A DNA stretch of 64,000 nucleotides, taken from the NCBI RefSeq assembly GCF_023091155.1, contig NZ_JAHWXK010000001.1, forward strand, positions 2,356,001 to 2,420,000, in the 5' to 3' direction. The notes under the pieces were generated by a model. It saw only the letters and a list, made by a program, of their open reading frames with translations, was not told the DNA's origin and did no database searches. How positions within the stretch are numbered: the stretch's first letter is position 1; each line of letters begins with the position of its first letter. Below, one piece after another: positions 51,454-61,833 of the stretch. This DNA comes from Microbacterium sufflavum (GTDB lineage Bacteria > Actinomycetota > Actinomycetes > Actinomycetales > Microbacteriaceae). The translations under genes were made by a program, and so were the position numbers.

Positions 51454-52380
51454 GTGCTCGTCTGGCGTCGCTGGGTCCTGCCCCTGCTGCTCGTGGTCAT
51501 CTTCGGCGCCTGCGCCGCCGCACTCGTGAAGATCGCCTTCTTCCCCGACCGGTCTGAGGCGATCGTGAGCCCCGAGGCGGGCATCACCGATCCGGTCGTC
51601 GCGGTCGAGCGTGGGGCCGTCGTCAACGCGCTCAGCCTGGACGGCACGGTCGCGCGCGACGAGAGCTATCCGGTGCGCAGCGAGCTCAACGGCACGGTCA
51701 CGGCGGTGCACGTGGCCGACGGTGCGAGCGTCGCGGCCGGGCAGAAGCTGTTCACCGTGCGCCAGGACGACCCGCGCAAGGACATCGACGTGCTGGCGCC
51801 CGAGGCCGGCGACGTGTCGGAGCTCGCGATCGTGAAGGGCCAGGCCACCACGGTGGGCACGGAGACGTACACGCTCACCCCGGCCCGCTACCACCTGCAG
51901 GCGACCGTGGAGCCCGTGCAGCTGTACCGGCTCGTCAACGCGCCGACCGAGGCCACGGTGACCATCACCGGCGGCCCCGCCCCGTTCCCGTGCACGGGCG
52001 TGCGGGTGCAGGTGAGCGAGGAGGGCACCGCGAGCGTGCGCTGCGCGATCCCCGCCGATCAGACCGTGTTCGCCGGCCTGCCCGCCACGATGGATCTCGC
52101 GCTCGGACAGGTCGACGATGCGCTGGTGATCCCGGTCACGGCGGTGCAGGGCGGCGCTGGCACCGGAAAGGTGTGGGTCGACGCGGGCGACGGCGGCGAG
52201 CCGGAGGAGCGCGAGGTCGCCCTCGGCGTCAACGACGGCTCGATGGTGGAGGTGACCGACGGGCTCGCGGAGGGCGACAGCATCCGCCAGTTCGTCCCGG
52301 GCTTCGTCGCACCCGTCGAGGAGTTCTGCTACGAGATCTCCCCGGGCGTCGAGCAGTGCGACAGCGGGATGAGCTGGTGA
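51454..52380 (+). CDS. Efflux adaptor protein, HlyD/MacA-like
   Basis: A 308-residue membrane-anchored adaptor. One helix (VLPLLLVVIFGACAAALVKI) is followed by a lipoyl-like domain (SELNGTVTAVHVADGASVAA, then GQKLFTVRQDDP), a beta-barrel (YHLQATVEPVQLYRLVNAP) and a last domain with VIPVTAVQGGAGTGKVWVDA. The hairpin is very short, as expected in a monoderm that needs no outer-membrane partner. A C-terminal tail with two cysteines (EFCYEISPGVEQCDSGMSW) is unusual. GGAAAGG serves as ribosome binding site five bases before the GTG. It is coupled to the ATPase gene (GTGA). Confidence 0.83.
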   Translation: MLVWRRWVLPLLLVVIFGACAAALVKIAFFPDRSEAIVSPEAGITDPVVAVERGAVVNALSLDGTVARDESYPVRSELNGTVTAVHVADGASVAAGQKLFTVRQDDPRKDIDVLAPEAGDVSELAIVKGQATTVGTETYTLTPARYHLQATVEPVQLYRLVNAPTEATVTITGGPAPFPCTGVRVQVSEEGTASVRCAIPADQTVFAGLPATMDLALGQVDDALVIPVTAVQGGAGTGKVWVDAGDGGEPEEREVALGVNDGSMVEVTDGLAEGDSIRQFVPGFVAPVEEFCYEISPGVEQCDSGMSW

Positions 52381-53126
52381 CGCTGGTCGCGCTGGAGGGC
52401 GTCGCCAAGAGCGTCCTCCTGCCCGACGACTCACGCCTGGAGATCCTCCGCAGCGTCGACCTCGAGGTCGGCGCGGGCGACCACGTGTCGATCGTGGGAC
52501 GGTCGGGTTCGGGCAAGTCGACGCTGCTCAACATCCTCGGCATGCTCGATGCCCCCACGTCCGGGACGGTGTCGTTCGAGGGGCGGGAGGTCCGCCGGAT
52601 GCGCTCCGGTCGCCTCGACCGTCTCCGGGGTGAGAACGTGGGCTTCGTGTTCCAGCAGTTCAACCTGCTGCCCGGTCGCACCGCGCTGGACAACGTCATG
52701 ATGCCGCTCGGCCACGCGCGCGGACGGCTGTTCTGGGACCGCCGCCGCATCGCCGCCGACATGCTGGAGCGCGTCGGACTCGGGCACCGCGTCGACCAGG
52801 TCGCCGACCGGCTCTCCGGCGGCGAGCAGCAGCGCGTCGCGATCGCCCGCGCGCTCGTACGCCGCCCGGTGCTGATCCTCGCCGACGAGCCGACCGGCGC
52901 CCTCGACATCGACACCGGCGCGACCGTGATGGCCCTGCTCGACGAGGTCGCGACCGAGACCGACGCCGCCCTCGTCACGATCACGCACGACCTGCACGTC
53001 GCGGCTCGCGCGCGCCGCCACTACCGCCTGGACGCCGGGCGGCTGGAGCCGGCCGACCTCACGAAGGCGTTCGAGGCGTCCACGCTCGCCGCCTCGGTGC
53101 CCGGGGCCGCGGAGGTCGCGTCGTGA
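52377..53126 (+). CDS. ABC transporter ATP-binding protein, MacB/LolD-like
   Basis: A 249-residue ATPase with Walker A GRSGSGKSTLLNILG, the Q-loop FVFQQFNLLPGRTALDNVMM, the signature RLSGGEQQRVAIARALV and Walker B LILADEPTGALD. This wording is typical of MacB/LolD-type transporters, which drive mechanical transmission across the membrane rather than translocation through it. It works with the adaptor before it and the FtsX-like permease after it, both overlapping by GTGA. The substrate (peptide, lipid or drug) is not indicated by neighbouring genes. Confidence 0.9.
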   Translation: MTLVALEGVAKSVLLPDDSRLEILRSVDLEVGAGDHVSIVGRSGSGKSTLLNILGMLDAPTSGTVSFEGREVRRMRSGRLDRLRGENVGFVFQQFNLLPGRTALDNVMMPLGHARGRLFWDRRRIAADMLERVGLGHRVDQVADRLSGGEQQRVAIARALVRRPVLILADEPTGALDIDTGATVMALLDEVATETDAALVTITHDLHVAARARRHYRLDAGRLEPADLTKAFEASTLAASVPGAAEVAS

Positions 53127-54337
53127 CCGGGTTCCTCGGAGCGCTCTCCGACGCCTGGGCCGAGATCCGGGTGCACAAGCTCCGTGTGCTGCTCAGCCTC
53201 ATCGGCATCGCCGTGTCGGTGGGCGCGCTCACCGCGGTCGTGGCGATCTCGGAGTACCAGCGCCAGTTCCAGGAGGAGCAGTCGGACCGCTGGGGCGGCC
53301 GTGCGGCCACCGTGGTCGTGGCGGTGTCGGCCGACGACGGCACCCCGGTCGACGCGGACGAGGTGGACGAGCGCTTCCGCAGGGCCTCGGAGCGCTTCGG
53401 CTTCAGTCACACCGCCCGGATCGCCCAGGGCCTCTCGCTCGGCGTGGCGCTGCCCGACGGGGTGACCCCGGTGAACACCCGGCTGGTCGACCCTGCGTAC
53501 TCGCAGATCCACCGGGAGAAGCTGCTCGAGGGCCGGTGGCTGCACGACGGCGACCTCGAGGCGCTCGCACCGGCGGTGGTCATCAGCGAGCCGCTGTGGG
53601 AGCGCATCGGGCGGGTCCCGGTCGCCCAGCACCCCACGATCACCGTCACCGGAGACGCCGGCGGCACCTACCAGGTGGTCGGGGTCGTGCCGCGGCAGGG
53701 CTTCGGCGACGAGGAGCTCCGTCTGGACCTGCTGTACGACGCCTACCGTGACCGCGTCGACGCGCTGCCGGAGGAGACGTTCACCCAGTACGAGGTGTGG
53801 CTCGGCCCCGACGAGGTCGACGCGATCGCGCCGGTGCTCGCGATGGACCTCCGCGCCGGGCTGCCGGAGGGGCAGACGGTGTCGGTGAGCCGCTCGGACT
53901 GGGCGGCGCAACCCGGCACCGCCGACGCTCAGGCCACGTTCGAGATGGTCACGGGCGGCATCGCGTCGCTGATCCTCGCGCTCGGTGCGCTCAGCCTGAT
54001 CAACATCCAGCTCGTCGCGATGCGCCAGCGGGTGCGGGAGATCGGGGTGCGTCGGGCCTTCGGCGCGAGCTCCGGCCGGGTGTTCTTCGCGGTGTTCCTG
54101 GAGAGTCTGGTGGCGACGACCGTGGCGGGGGCGATCGGCATCGCGATCGTCGTGGCGGTGCTGCGCTCCGAGTGGCTGATCGGCTCGATGTTCCCCGGTA
54201 TCCAGGACATCCCGCCGTTCCCCATGCGGGCGGCACTGGTCGGTCTCGTCGCCTCGGTCGTGGTCGGCGCGGTGTCGGGCTTCATCCCCGCGCTCGTGGC
54301 GCTGCGGGTCAAGGTGATCGACGCCATCCGGTTCTGA
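53123..54337 (+). CDS. ABC transporter permease, MacB/FtsX-like
   Basis: A 404-residue permease with one N-terminal helix (VLLSLIGIAVSVGALTAVVA), a large extracytoplasmic domain of about 230 residues, and three C-terminal helices. The FtsX-type segment INIQLVAMRQRVREIGVRRA and FGASSGRVFF is near residue 300. This topology is that of MacB. It completes a three-gene tripartite-like exporter with the adaptor and ATPase genes. It ends 42 bp before ahcY. Confidence 0.9.
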   Translation: MTGFLGALSDAWAEIRVHKLRVLLSLIGIAVSVGALTAVVAISEYQRQFQEEQSDRWGGRAATVVVAVSADDGTPVDADEVDERFRRASERFGFSHTARIAQGLSLGVALPDGVTPVNTRLVDPAYSQIHREKLLEGRWLHDGDLEALAPAVVISEPLWERIGRVPVAQHPTITVTGDAGGTYQVVGVVPRQGFGDEELRLDLLYDAYRDRVDALPEETFTQYEVWLGPDEVDAIAPVLAMDLRAGLPEGQTVSVSRSDWAAQPGTADAQATFEMVTGGIASLILALGALSLINIQLVAMRQRVREIGVRRAFGASSGRVFFAVFLESLVATTVAGAIGIAIVVAVLRSEWLIGSMFPGIQDIPPFPMRAALVGLVASVVVGAVSGFIPALVALRVKVIDAIRF

Positions 54338-54379
54338 CACACGGGCGGTGCGTCCGCGACCTGATGGAACAATGGGCCC

Positions 54380-55825
<1,446 letters not shown>

Positions 55826-55844
55826 GCGCGGCGGAGAGGCGAGG

Positions 55845-56654
55845 TCAGACGCCGACGCGGCGACCCGTCAGCCGCTCGGCGCGGCGGTCTGCGTTCTCCA
55901 GGGCCCGCCGCTCGCGCTCCCGCCGCAGCACCGTGATGCCCACGAGCACGAGCTCGGCGGGGGCGGCGGGCACCGGCGACACGAACGGCGCCGCCTCCGC
56001 GAGCAGTCCCTGCGCCACCCGCTCGCGCGCGGCGGGCATCATCCGCGGCGCGCTCTCCAGGAACTGCGAGATGCGGCGCGCCAGGCGATCGGGCAGCCGG
56101 GCGACGTCGGCGATCTGCGCCCATCCGGCGAGCTGCGGCGGAAGCACGGGCGCGTGCCCGGTCAGCCGTGGCGTGCGCACGCGCTGGCTGTACGTGCCGG
56201 CGACGAGGTCGCCGAGTCGCTGCGAGCGGGAGGTGAACGCGCCCACCAGCACCGCCAGGCCGCCGAACGTGAGGTAGATCTCCAGCACGCCGAGGAGCGC
56301 GCGGATGAAGGCGTGCCGGAACCCGGCGGCGCCGCCGTCCAGGCGCACGATGCGCCCGCCGACCGCGAGCTTGCCGAGGCTGCGTCCCTTCAGGGCGACC
56401 TCCATCGTGATCGGCAGGACGACGAAGCTCACCACGAGCGCGGCGACGGTGGCGATGCGGTCGGTCGCCTCGTCGAGCACGCCGGCGTCGAGCAGCCAGA
56501 TGCGCAGGAAGATCCACAGCACGAAGACGCCGTAGCCCACGAGCATGTCGATGATCGCTCCCGCGGCGCGGAGCACGAACCCGACCGGCTGCACGTCGAT
56601 CGCGACCGCCTCACCGGAGAGCACCTCGTCGGAGACGTCGATCTGCGCGGACAT
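55845..56654 (-). CDS. RDD family membrane protein
   Basis: A 269-residue protein with the RDD domain at residues ~20-160. VGFVLRAAGAIIDMLVGYGV has the defining Arg/Asp pattern in the first helix, and GRSLGKLAVGGRIVRLDGG is the family motif after the second. About four helices are followed by a cytoplasmic tail with ARRISQFLESAPRMM and a long charged helix. RDD proteins are of uncertain function, some linked to ion or compatible-solute exchange. The gene is divergent from SpoIIM with hardly any space between the starts. Confidence 0.87.
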   Translation of the reverse strand: MSAQIDVSDEVLSGEAVAIDVQPVGFVLRAAGAIIDMLVGYGVFVLWIFLRIWLLDAGVLDEATDRIATVAALVVSFVVLPITMEVALKGRSLGKLAVGGRIVRLDGGAAGFRHAFIRALLGVLEIYLTFGGLAVLVGAFTSRSQRLGDLVAGTYSQRVRTPRLTGHAPVLPPQLAGWAQIADVARLPDRLARRISQFLESAPRMMPAARERVAQGLLAEAAPFVSPVPAAPAELVLVGITVLRRERERRALENADRRAERLTGRRVGV

Positions 56655-56657
56655 GAG

Positions 56658-56663
56658 TACAGT
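56658..56663 (+). promoter_or_regulatory. Predicted -10 hexamer TACAGT, leaderless start of the SpoIIM gene
   Basis: Seven bases separate it from GTG 56671. The partly symmetric TACAGTA could also work on the other strand for the RDD gene. Confidence 0.4.
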
Positions 56664-56670
56664 AAATCAG

Positions 56671-57663
56671 GTGGATGCCGATGCCCTGACCGACGTCCGC
56701 CGGTCCGAGTGGGAGCGGCTGGATCAGCTCAGCCGCGCTCGCCTCGACGGCGCGGGGGTCGACGAGCTCATCGTGCGCTACCGCGCCGCATCCGCCGACC
56801 TCGCCGAGCTCAAGACCTCCGTCGGCGACTCGCCGCAGGGCGCCTACCTCTCGACGATCCTGGTGCGCGCGCGACTGCGGCTCACCGGCGCCTCCGACAG
56901 CATCCTCACCCAGGTCGGGCGCTTCTTCGGGCTCCAGCTCCCCGCCGCCCTCTACCGGCTGCGCTGGACCACCCTGATCATCGCGGTCGCGTTCATCGCG
57001 GTCGCCGTGGGCGTCGCGGGCTGGATCGCGAGCGATCCGGCGCTGGTGGCGACGCTCGGCCCGCCCGACGCCCTGGAGCAGTACGCCGACGAGAGCTTCA
57101 CCGGGTACTACACCGAGAACCCCGCTGCCGTGTTCATGGGCATGGTGTGGACGAACAACGCCTGGATCTCGATGCAGTGCGTGCTGTTCGGCGTCACGGG
57201 CATCTGGCCGATCTACATGCTGCTGCAGAACGCCCTCGGGCTCGGCACGTCGGGCGCGGTCATGGCGGCCCACGACAAGGCCGACCTGATGGTGCTCTAC
57301 ATCCTGCCGCACGGCATGCTCGAGATGACCTGCATCTTCGTCGCAGCCGCCGCCGGGCTGCACGTGTTCTGGGCGTGGGTGGCGCCGGGTCGCCGGTCGC
57401 GCGGTGAAGCGCTCGCGGAGGAGGGGCGGGCCCTCGCCACGGTCGCGATCGGGCTCGTCTTCGCCCTGTTCCTGTCGGGCCTGGTGGAGGGTTTCGTCAC
57501 GGGCTGGGCGCTGCCGTGGCCGGTCAAGATCGGCATCGGGGCCGCGGCGCTCGCCGTGTTCCTCGTCTACATGCTCGCCATCGGCGGACGGGCGTATCGC
57601 CGCGGGGAGAGCGGCGACCTGGTCGAGTACGAGGCCGGCACGCCGCGGCTCGTCGCCGGCTGA
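56671..57663 (+). CDS. SpoIIM-like membrane protein
   Basis: A protein of 330 residues with a cytoplasmic N-terminal helical part (RRSEWERLDQLSRARLDGAG, LIVRYRAASADLAELKT) and six or more membrane helices. It includes FMGMVWTNNAWISMQCVLFG and the motif LYILPHGMLEMTCIFVAAAA typical of SpoIIM/DUF95. In non-sporulating actinobacteria this family travels with RDD, DUF58 and MoxR genes, as here. I prefer GTG 56671 because a -10 hexamer sits 7 nt before it. ATG 56653 is in frame but overlaps the divergent RDD start codon. Confidence 0.87.
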   Translation: MDADALTDVRRSEWERLDQLSRARLDGAGVDELIVRYRAASADLAELKTSVGDSPQGAYLSTILVRARLRLTGASDSILTQVGRFFGLQLPAALYRLRWTTLIIAVAFIAVAVGVAGWIASDPALVATLGPPDALEQYADESFTGYYTENPAAVFMGMVWTNNAWISMQCVLFGVTGIWPIYMLLQNALGLGTSGAVMAAHDKADLMVLYILPHGMLEMTCIFVAAAAGLHVFWAWVAPGRRSRGEALAEEGRALATVAIGLVFALFLSGLVEGFVTGWALPWPVKIGIGAAALAVFLVYMLAIGGRAYRRGESGDLVEYEAGTPRLVAG

Positions 57664-57675
57664 CGACGGCCCCGG

Positions 57676-58983
57676 TCACAGCCGTCCGGCGGCCTTGAGC
57701 TCCAGGTAGCGGTCGGCAATCCGGGGTGGGAGCGCCTCGGGGTCGGCGGCGATGGCCTCGCCGCCCGCCCGCCGGATCGCGTCGGCCACGTTCTCCGCGT
57801 CGCGGAGCGTCCGCTCGGCCGCTGCGGCGACGTACACCTCCTCGCGCGAGCCCCTGGCGCGCGCCAGTGCGGCGATCCCGTCGTCGGTGACCGAGCCGAC
57901 CAGCACGGTCGTCGCCCGCGACGCGGTCGGGAATGCGCCGAGGAAGCCGCGTGCGGACTCCGCCGCGTCCTGCGCCGTGAGCGCGACGATCAGCGAGGGG
58001 CGCGTGGTCAGGGTGCGCACCGCCGCGAACGCGCTCTGCCAGTCGGTGTCCACCAGTCGTGCGTGCACGGGGGCCATGGCATCGGTGAGCGCGGGAAGGA
58101 GCGCGGTGCCGTCGACGCCGGTGACCCTGGCCCGGACGACCCGGTCGAACATCAGCAGGTGCACGTGGTCGCCCGCGCGGGAGGCGAGGGCCGCGAGCAG
58201 GAGCGCGGCCTCGAGGCTCGCATCCAGGCGGGTGCCGTCGCCCACGCGGGCCGCTGCCGTGCGACCCGTGTCGACGAGGATGACGACGTGGCGGTCGCGT
58301 TCCGGGCGCCAGGTCCGCAGCATCGTGGTCCCGGCCCTGGCGGTCGCGCGCCAGTCGATCGAGCGCACGTCGTCGCCCCGGACATACTCGCGCAACGAGT
58401 CGAACTCGGTGCCCTGACCGCGCACCTGGATGCTCGTGTTGCCGTCGAGCTCCCGCAGCCGGGCGAGCCGGGAGGGGAGGTGCTTGCGGGAGCTGAACGC
58501 GGGCAGCACGCGGATGGCGCCGCGGACGAGGTGGCGCGCCTGCCGTCCCGCGATGCCGAGGGGCCCGCGCGAGCGGATCACGACGAACTCGCTCACCAGC
58601 TCGCCGCGACGGCGAGGATGCAGCGGCAGCTCGACCCGTCCGCGCTCACCCGACGCGATGCGCAGGCGCTGGCGCTCCAGGGGCGCACCGGCGGTGGGCT
58701 GCCAGGCGTCGCGGATCACGGCGTCGAGCGTCCGCGTTCCGTGGTTGTGCAGGGCGACGCTGACCGGCACGGGTTCGCCGAGGCGCGCCCGCGCGGGCAG
58801 CCGGCGGGTGACGGTCACCGCGCGGGGACTCGCCGCCCGCACCACGTCGAACACCACGAGCAGGGCGCACAGCGCGAGCCAGCCTCCGAGCACGGCGTAC
58901 GGCGGCACCCCCGCGAGACCGGTTAGGACCAGCGGGACGATGCCGACGGCGAGGGCGACGGCGAGGCGTCCGGTGACGAACAC
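57676..58983 (-). CDS. DUF58 domain-containing membrane protein
   Basis: A 435-residue protein with two N-terminal helices (LAVALAVGIVPLVLTGLAG and YAVLGGWLALCALLVVFDVV), then a beta domain and the DUF58 core. The core has YVRGDDVRSIDWRATARAGT and a von Willebrand-like half with HVVILVDTGRTAA. DUF58 proteins pair with MoxR ATPases as chaperone-like systems. The MoxR gene ends directly before its GTG. It ends convergent with the SpoIIM gene, 12 bp apart. Confidence 0.92.
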   Translation of the reverse strand: MFVTGRLAVALAVGIVPLVLTGLAGVPPYAVLGGWLALCALLVVFDVVRAASPRAVTVTRRLPARARLGEPVPVSVALHNHGTRTLDAVIRDAWQPTAGAPLERQRLRIASGERGRVELPLHPRRRGELVSEFVVIRSRGPLGIAGRQARHLVRGAIRVLPAFSSRKHLPSRLARLRELDGNTSIQVRGQGTEFDSLREYVRGDDVRSIDWRATARAGTTMLRTWRPERDRHVVILVDTGRTAAARVGDGTRLDASLEAALLLAALASRAGDHVHLLMFDRVVRARVTGVDGTALLPALTDAMAPVHARLVDTDWQSAFAAVRTLTTRPSLIVALTAQDAAESARGFLGAFPTASRATTVLVGSVTDDGIAALARARGSREEVYVAAAAERTLRDAENVADAIRRAGGEAIAADPEALPPRIADRYLELKAAGRL

Positions 58984-59955
<972 letters not shown>

Positions 59956-60007
59956 GGGGTCTCCTCGGATTCCGGGGTGAGCGGGGGTCGGTCGGGGCGG
60001 CGGGGCG

Positions 60008-61195
60008 TCATCCGTCGTCGCTCCGCGCGGTGCGGGCCGTGTCCTCGACGGCGGTCTCGAGCTCGTCGAGCTGGCGCGCGAGGGCGATCAGGGCGGCGTC
60101 GTCGGCGGGTGGCGCTCCGGCGAGCAGCGCCTGCAGGGTGCCGCGGGGGATCCGCAGCCGGTCGGCGGCGGCGTCGGCGACCTCGTCGGCTCCGGCCTGG
60201 ACGGCGAGCCCGAGCCGGACGGCGAGCCGTCGGCGGGTCCCTTCGCGCAGCGCTTCGGCCGCGTGCTGGGCGTCGGCGGCCTTGGCGGTGAGCCGGGCGC
60301 GTCCGAGCATCGTCTCCGAGGCCCGGACGGTGACCGGCAGCGTCTCGGCGACGAGCGGGCCGAAGCGCCGCCCTCTCGCCACCGCCACCGCGAGTCCGGC
60401 GGCGAGGAGCAGGAGGATGGCCGGGGTGACCCAGCCCGGCGTGAGGCTGCCGAGCGTGTCCGGTGCGGCGGTGCCCTCGACGTCGGAGTCCTGGAAGGAG
60501 GGGACGTACCAGACGAGGCGGTCGGACTGGCCGAGCAGCGCGAGGCCGAGGGCGGCGTTGCCGTTCTCGGCGAGGAAGGCGTTGCTGAACAGCTTGGTGC
60601 CGTCGACGATCGTGCGACGGTTGCCGTCGCGGTCGTCCACGAGCACGGCCGCGTCGCTGTCGTCGCCGAAGCAGGCGTCGACGCCGCTCGCGGGCGAGAA
60701 CAGGCGGTCGGGCCGGATCGTGCCCACTTCGGCGAACTCGGGCACGGCGCAGTCGGCCGCGGCGGTGGAGACGCTGCCCGGCGCGGGCTCGCCGATCCGC
60801 AGTTCCCCGAGCAGGTGCGTGCCGGTGGAGAGGAAGACCACGCGTGCGGCCGGCGCGATGAGGTCGGCGATCGCGTCGTCGCTCAGGGTGTACGGGTTGG
60901 TCATGGCCAGCGTGGCATCGTCGTCCAGTGCCGCGCGGACCTCGGCGCGGCTGCGGGCGACCTCGACCTCGACGCCCCGGTCGCGGAGGATCTCGGCGAG
61001 GGCGAGCGCCCCCGTGTCGCTGCGGCTCTCCGGGTCGAGGGCACCGCGAGCGCCGGGGCTGCTGGCGGCGAACTGCGAGGCGGCATAGGCCACGACGAGT
61101 ACGAGGATGCCGATGAGCGCCCAGCCCACGATCGCGCCAGTGCGGCGAGGGCGCCGCTCGGCCGTCGTGGCGTCCTGCGGGGTGACGAGGGTCAT
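60008..61195 (-). CDS. DUF4350 domain-containing membrane protein
   Basis: A 395-residue protein. It has a helix near residues 20-42 (TGAIVGWALIGILVLVVAYA) and an extracytoplasmic domain with TGALALAEILRDRGVEVEVA and NPYTLSDDAIADLIAPAARV, the DUF4350 pattern of a GATase-like fold. A second helix follows near 265 (TPAILLLLAAGLAVAVARG), and then a cytoplasmic helical tail. It is coupled by ATGA to the DUF4129 gene and lies 52 bp before the MoxR gene. Function is unknown, presumably in the MoxR/DUF58 system. Confidence 0.87.
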   Translation of the reverse strand: MTLVTPQDATTAERRPRRTGAIVGWALIGILVLVVAYAASQFAASSPGARGALDPESRSDTGALALAEILRDRGVEVEVARSRAEVRAALDDDATLAMTNPYTLSDDAIADLIAPAARVVFLSTGTHLLGELRIGEPAPGSVSTAAADCAVPEFAEVGTIRPDRLFSPASGVDACFGDDSDAAVLVDDRDGNRRTIVDGTKLFSNAFLAENGNAALGLALLGQSDRLVWYVPSFQDSDVEGTAAPDTLGSLTPGWVTPAILLLLAAGLAVAVARGRRFGPLVAETLPVTVRASETMLGRARLTAKAADAQHAAEALREGTRRRLAVRLGLAVQAGADEVADAAADRLRIPRGTLQALLAGAPPADDAALIALARQLDELETAVEDTARTARSDDG

Positions 61196-61833
61196 GCGGG
61201 TACCGCCTCCGGTCGCCGCGCGCGCAGGCGGTCGTCGGTCGCGGCGAGCTCGCGGTAGGTCTCCTCGGAGGCGGGGTGGCGCAGGTAGCGCACATCGTCG
61301 AAGGCGGCGGCGGCGCGGCGCATCGCGTCGGACTCCTCGGCGAACACGAGGCTCGCCGATCGTGCGATGGCCTGCGCGGTCGCGCCGGGCGCGGGGTCGA
61401 TGAGGTCGCGTTCGAGGAGGCTGCGCGCGATGGCCCGGTAGCGCAGCACCACGGCCGTGTCCCAGTCGCCGTCGCGCGCGCTGCGCTCGGCATCGGTGCG
61501 CAGCTGCGCGGCGGTGCGGTCGTCGTCGGCGCCCAGCAGGTGCGCGTGGCCGCGACGTACCGCGCGGGACCGCCGGGGGCGCCCCCACACGAGCAGGGCC
61601 GTGATCAGGGCGGCCCCGATCAGCAGGACCACGGCGATGAGTGCGACGGGGCCGACGCTCTGACCGTTGCCGGAGCTGAACAGATCGGCGAGGAACCGTC
61701 CGACGTCGCGGGCGAGCAGATCGAACCAGGTCGGCTTGGCGTCGGCGTAGCGCGGGTTGGCGAGCTCCTCCTCGGCCCACCGGCGCGCTTCATCGCCGTC
61801 GGGGATGAAGACCTCGTCGAACCGGAGCATCAT
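61192..61833 (-). CDS. DUF4129 domain-containing membrane protein
   Basis: A 213-residue protein with one membrane helix (PVALIAVVLLIGAALITALL). The C-terminal cytoplasmic domain contains GDWDTAVVLRYRAIARSLLE and the DUF4129 end segment with FDDVRYLRHPASEETYRELA. The family regularly accompanies MoxR, DUF58 and DUF4350. ATGA overlaps join it to the genes on both sides. In some relatives the domain is fused to a transglutaminase; here it stands alone. Confidence 0.87.
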   Translation of the reverse strand: MMLRFDEVFIPDGDEARRWAEEELANPRYADAKPTWFDLLARDVGRFLADLFSSGNGQSVGPVALIAVVLLIGAALITALLVWGRPRRSRAVRRGHAHLLGADDDRTAAQLRTDAERSARDGDWDTAVVLRYRAIARSLLERDLIDPAPGATAQAIARSASLVFAEESDAMRRAAAAFDDVRYLRHPASEETYRELAATDDRLRARRPEAVPA

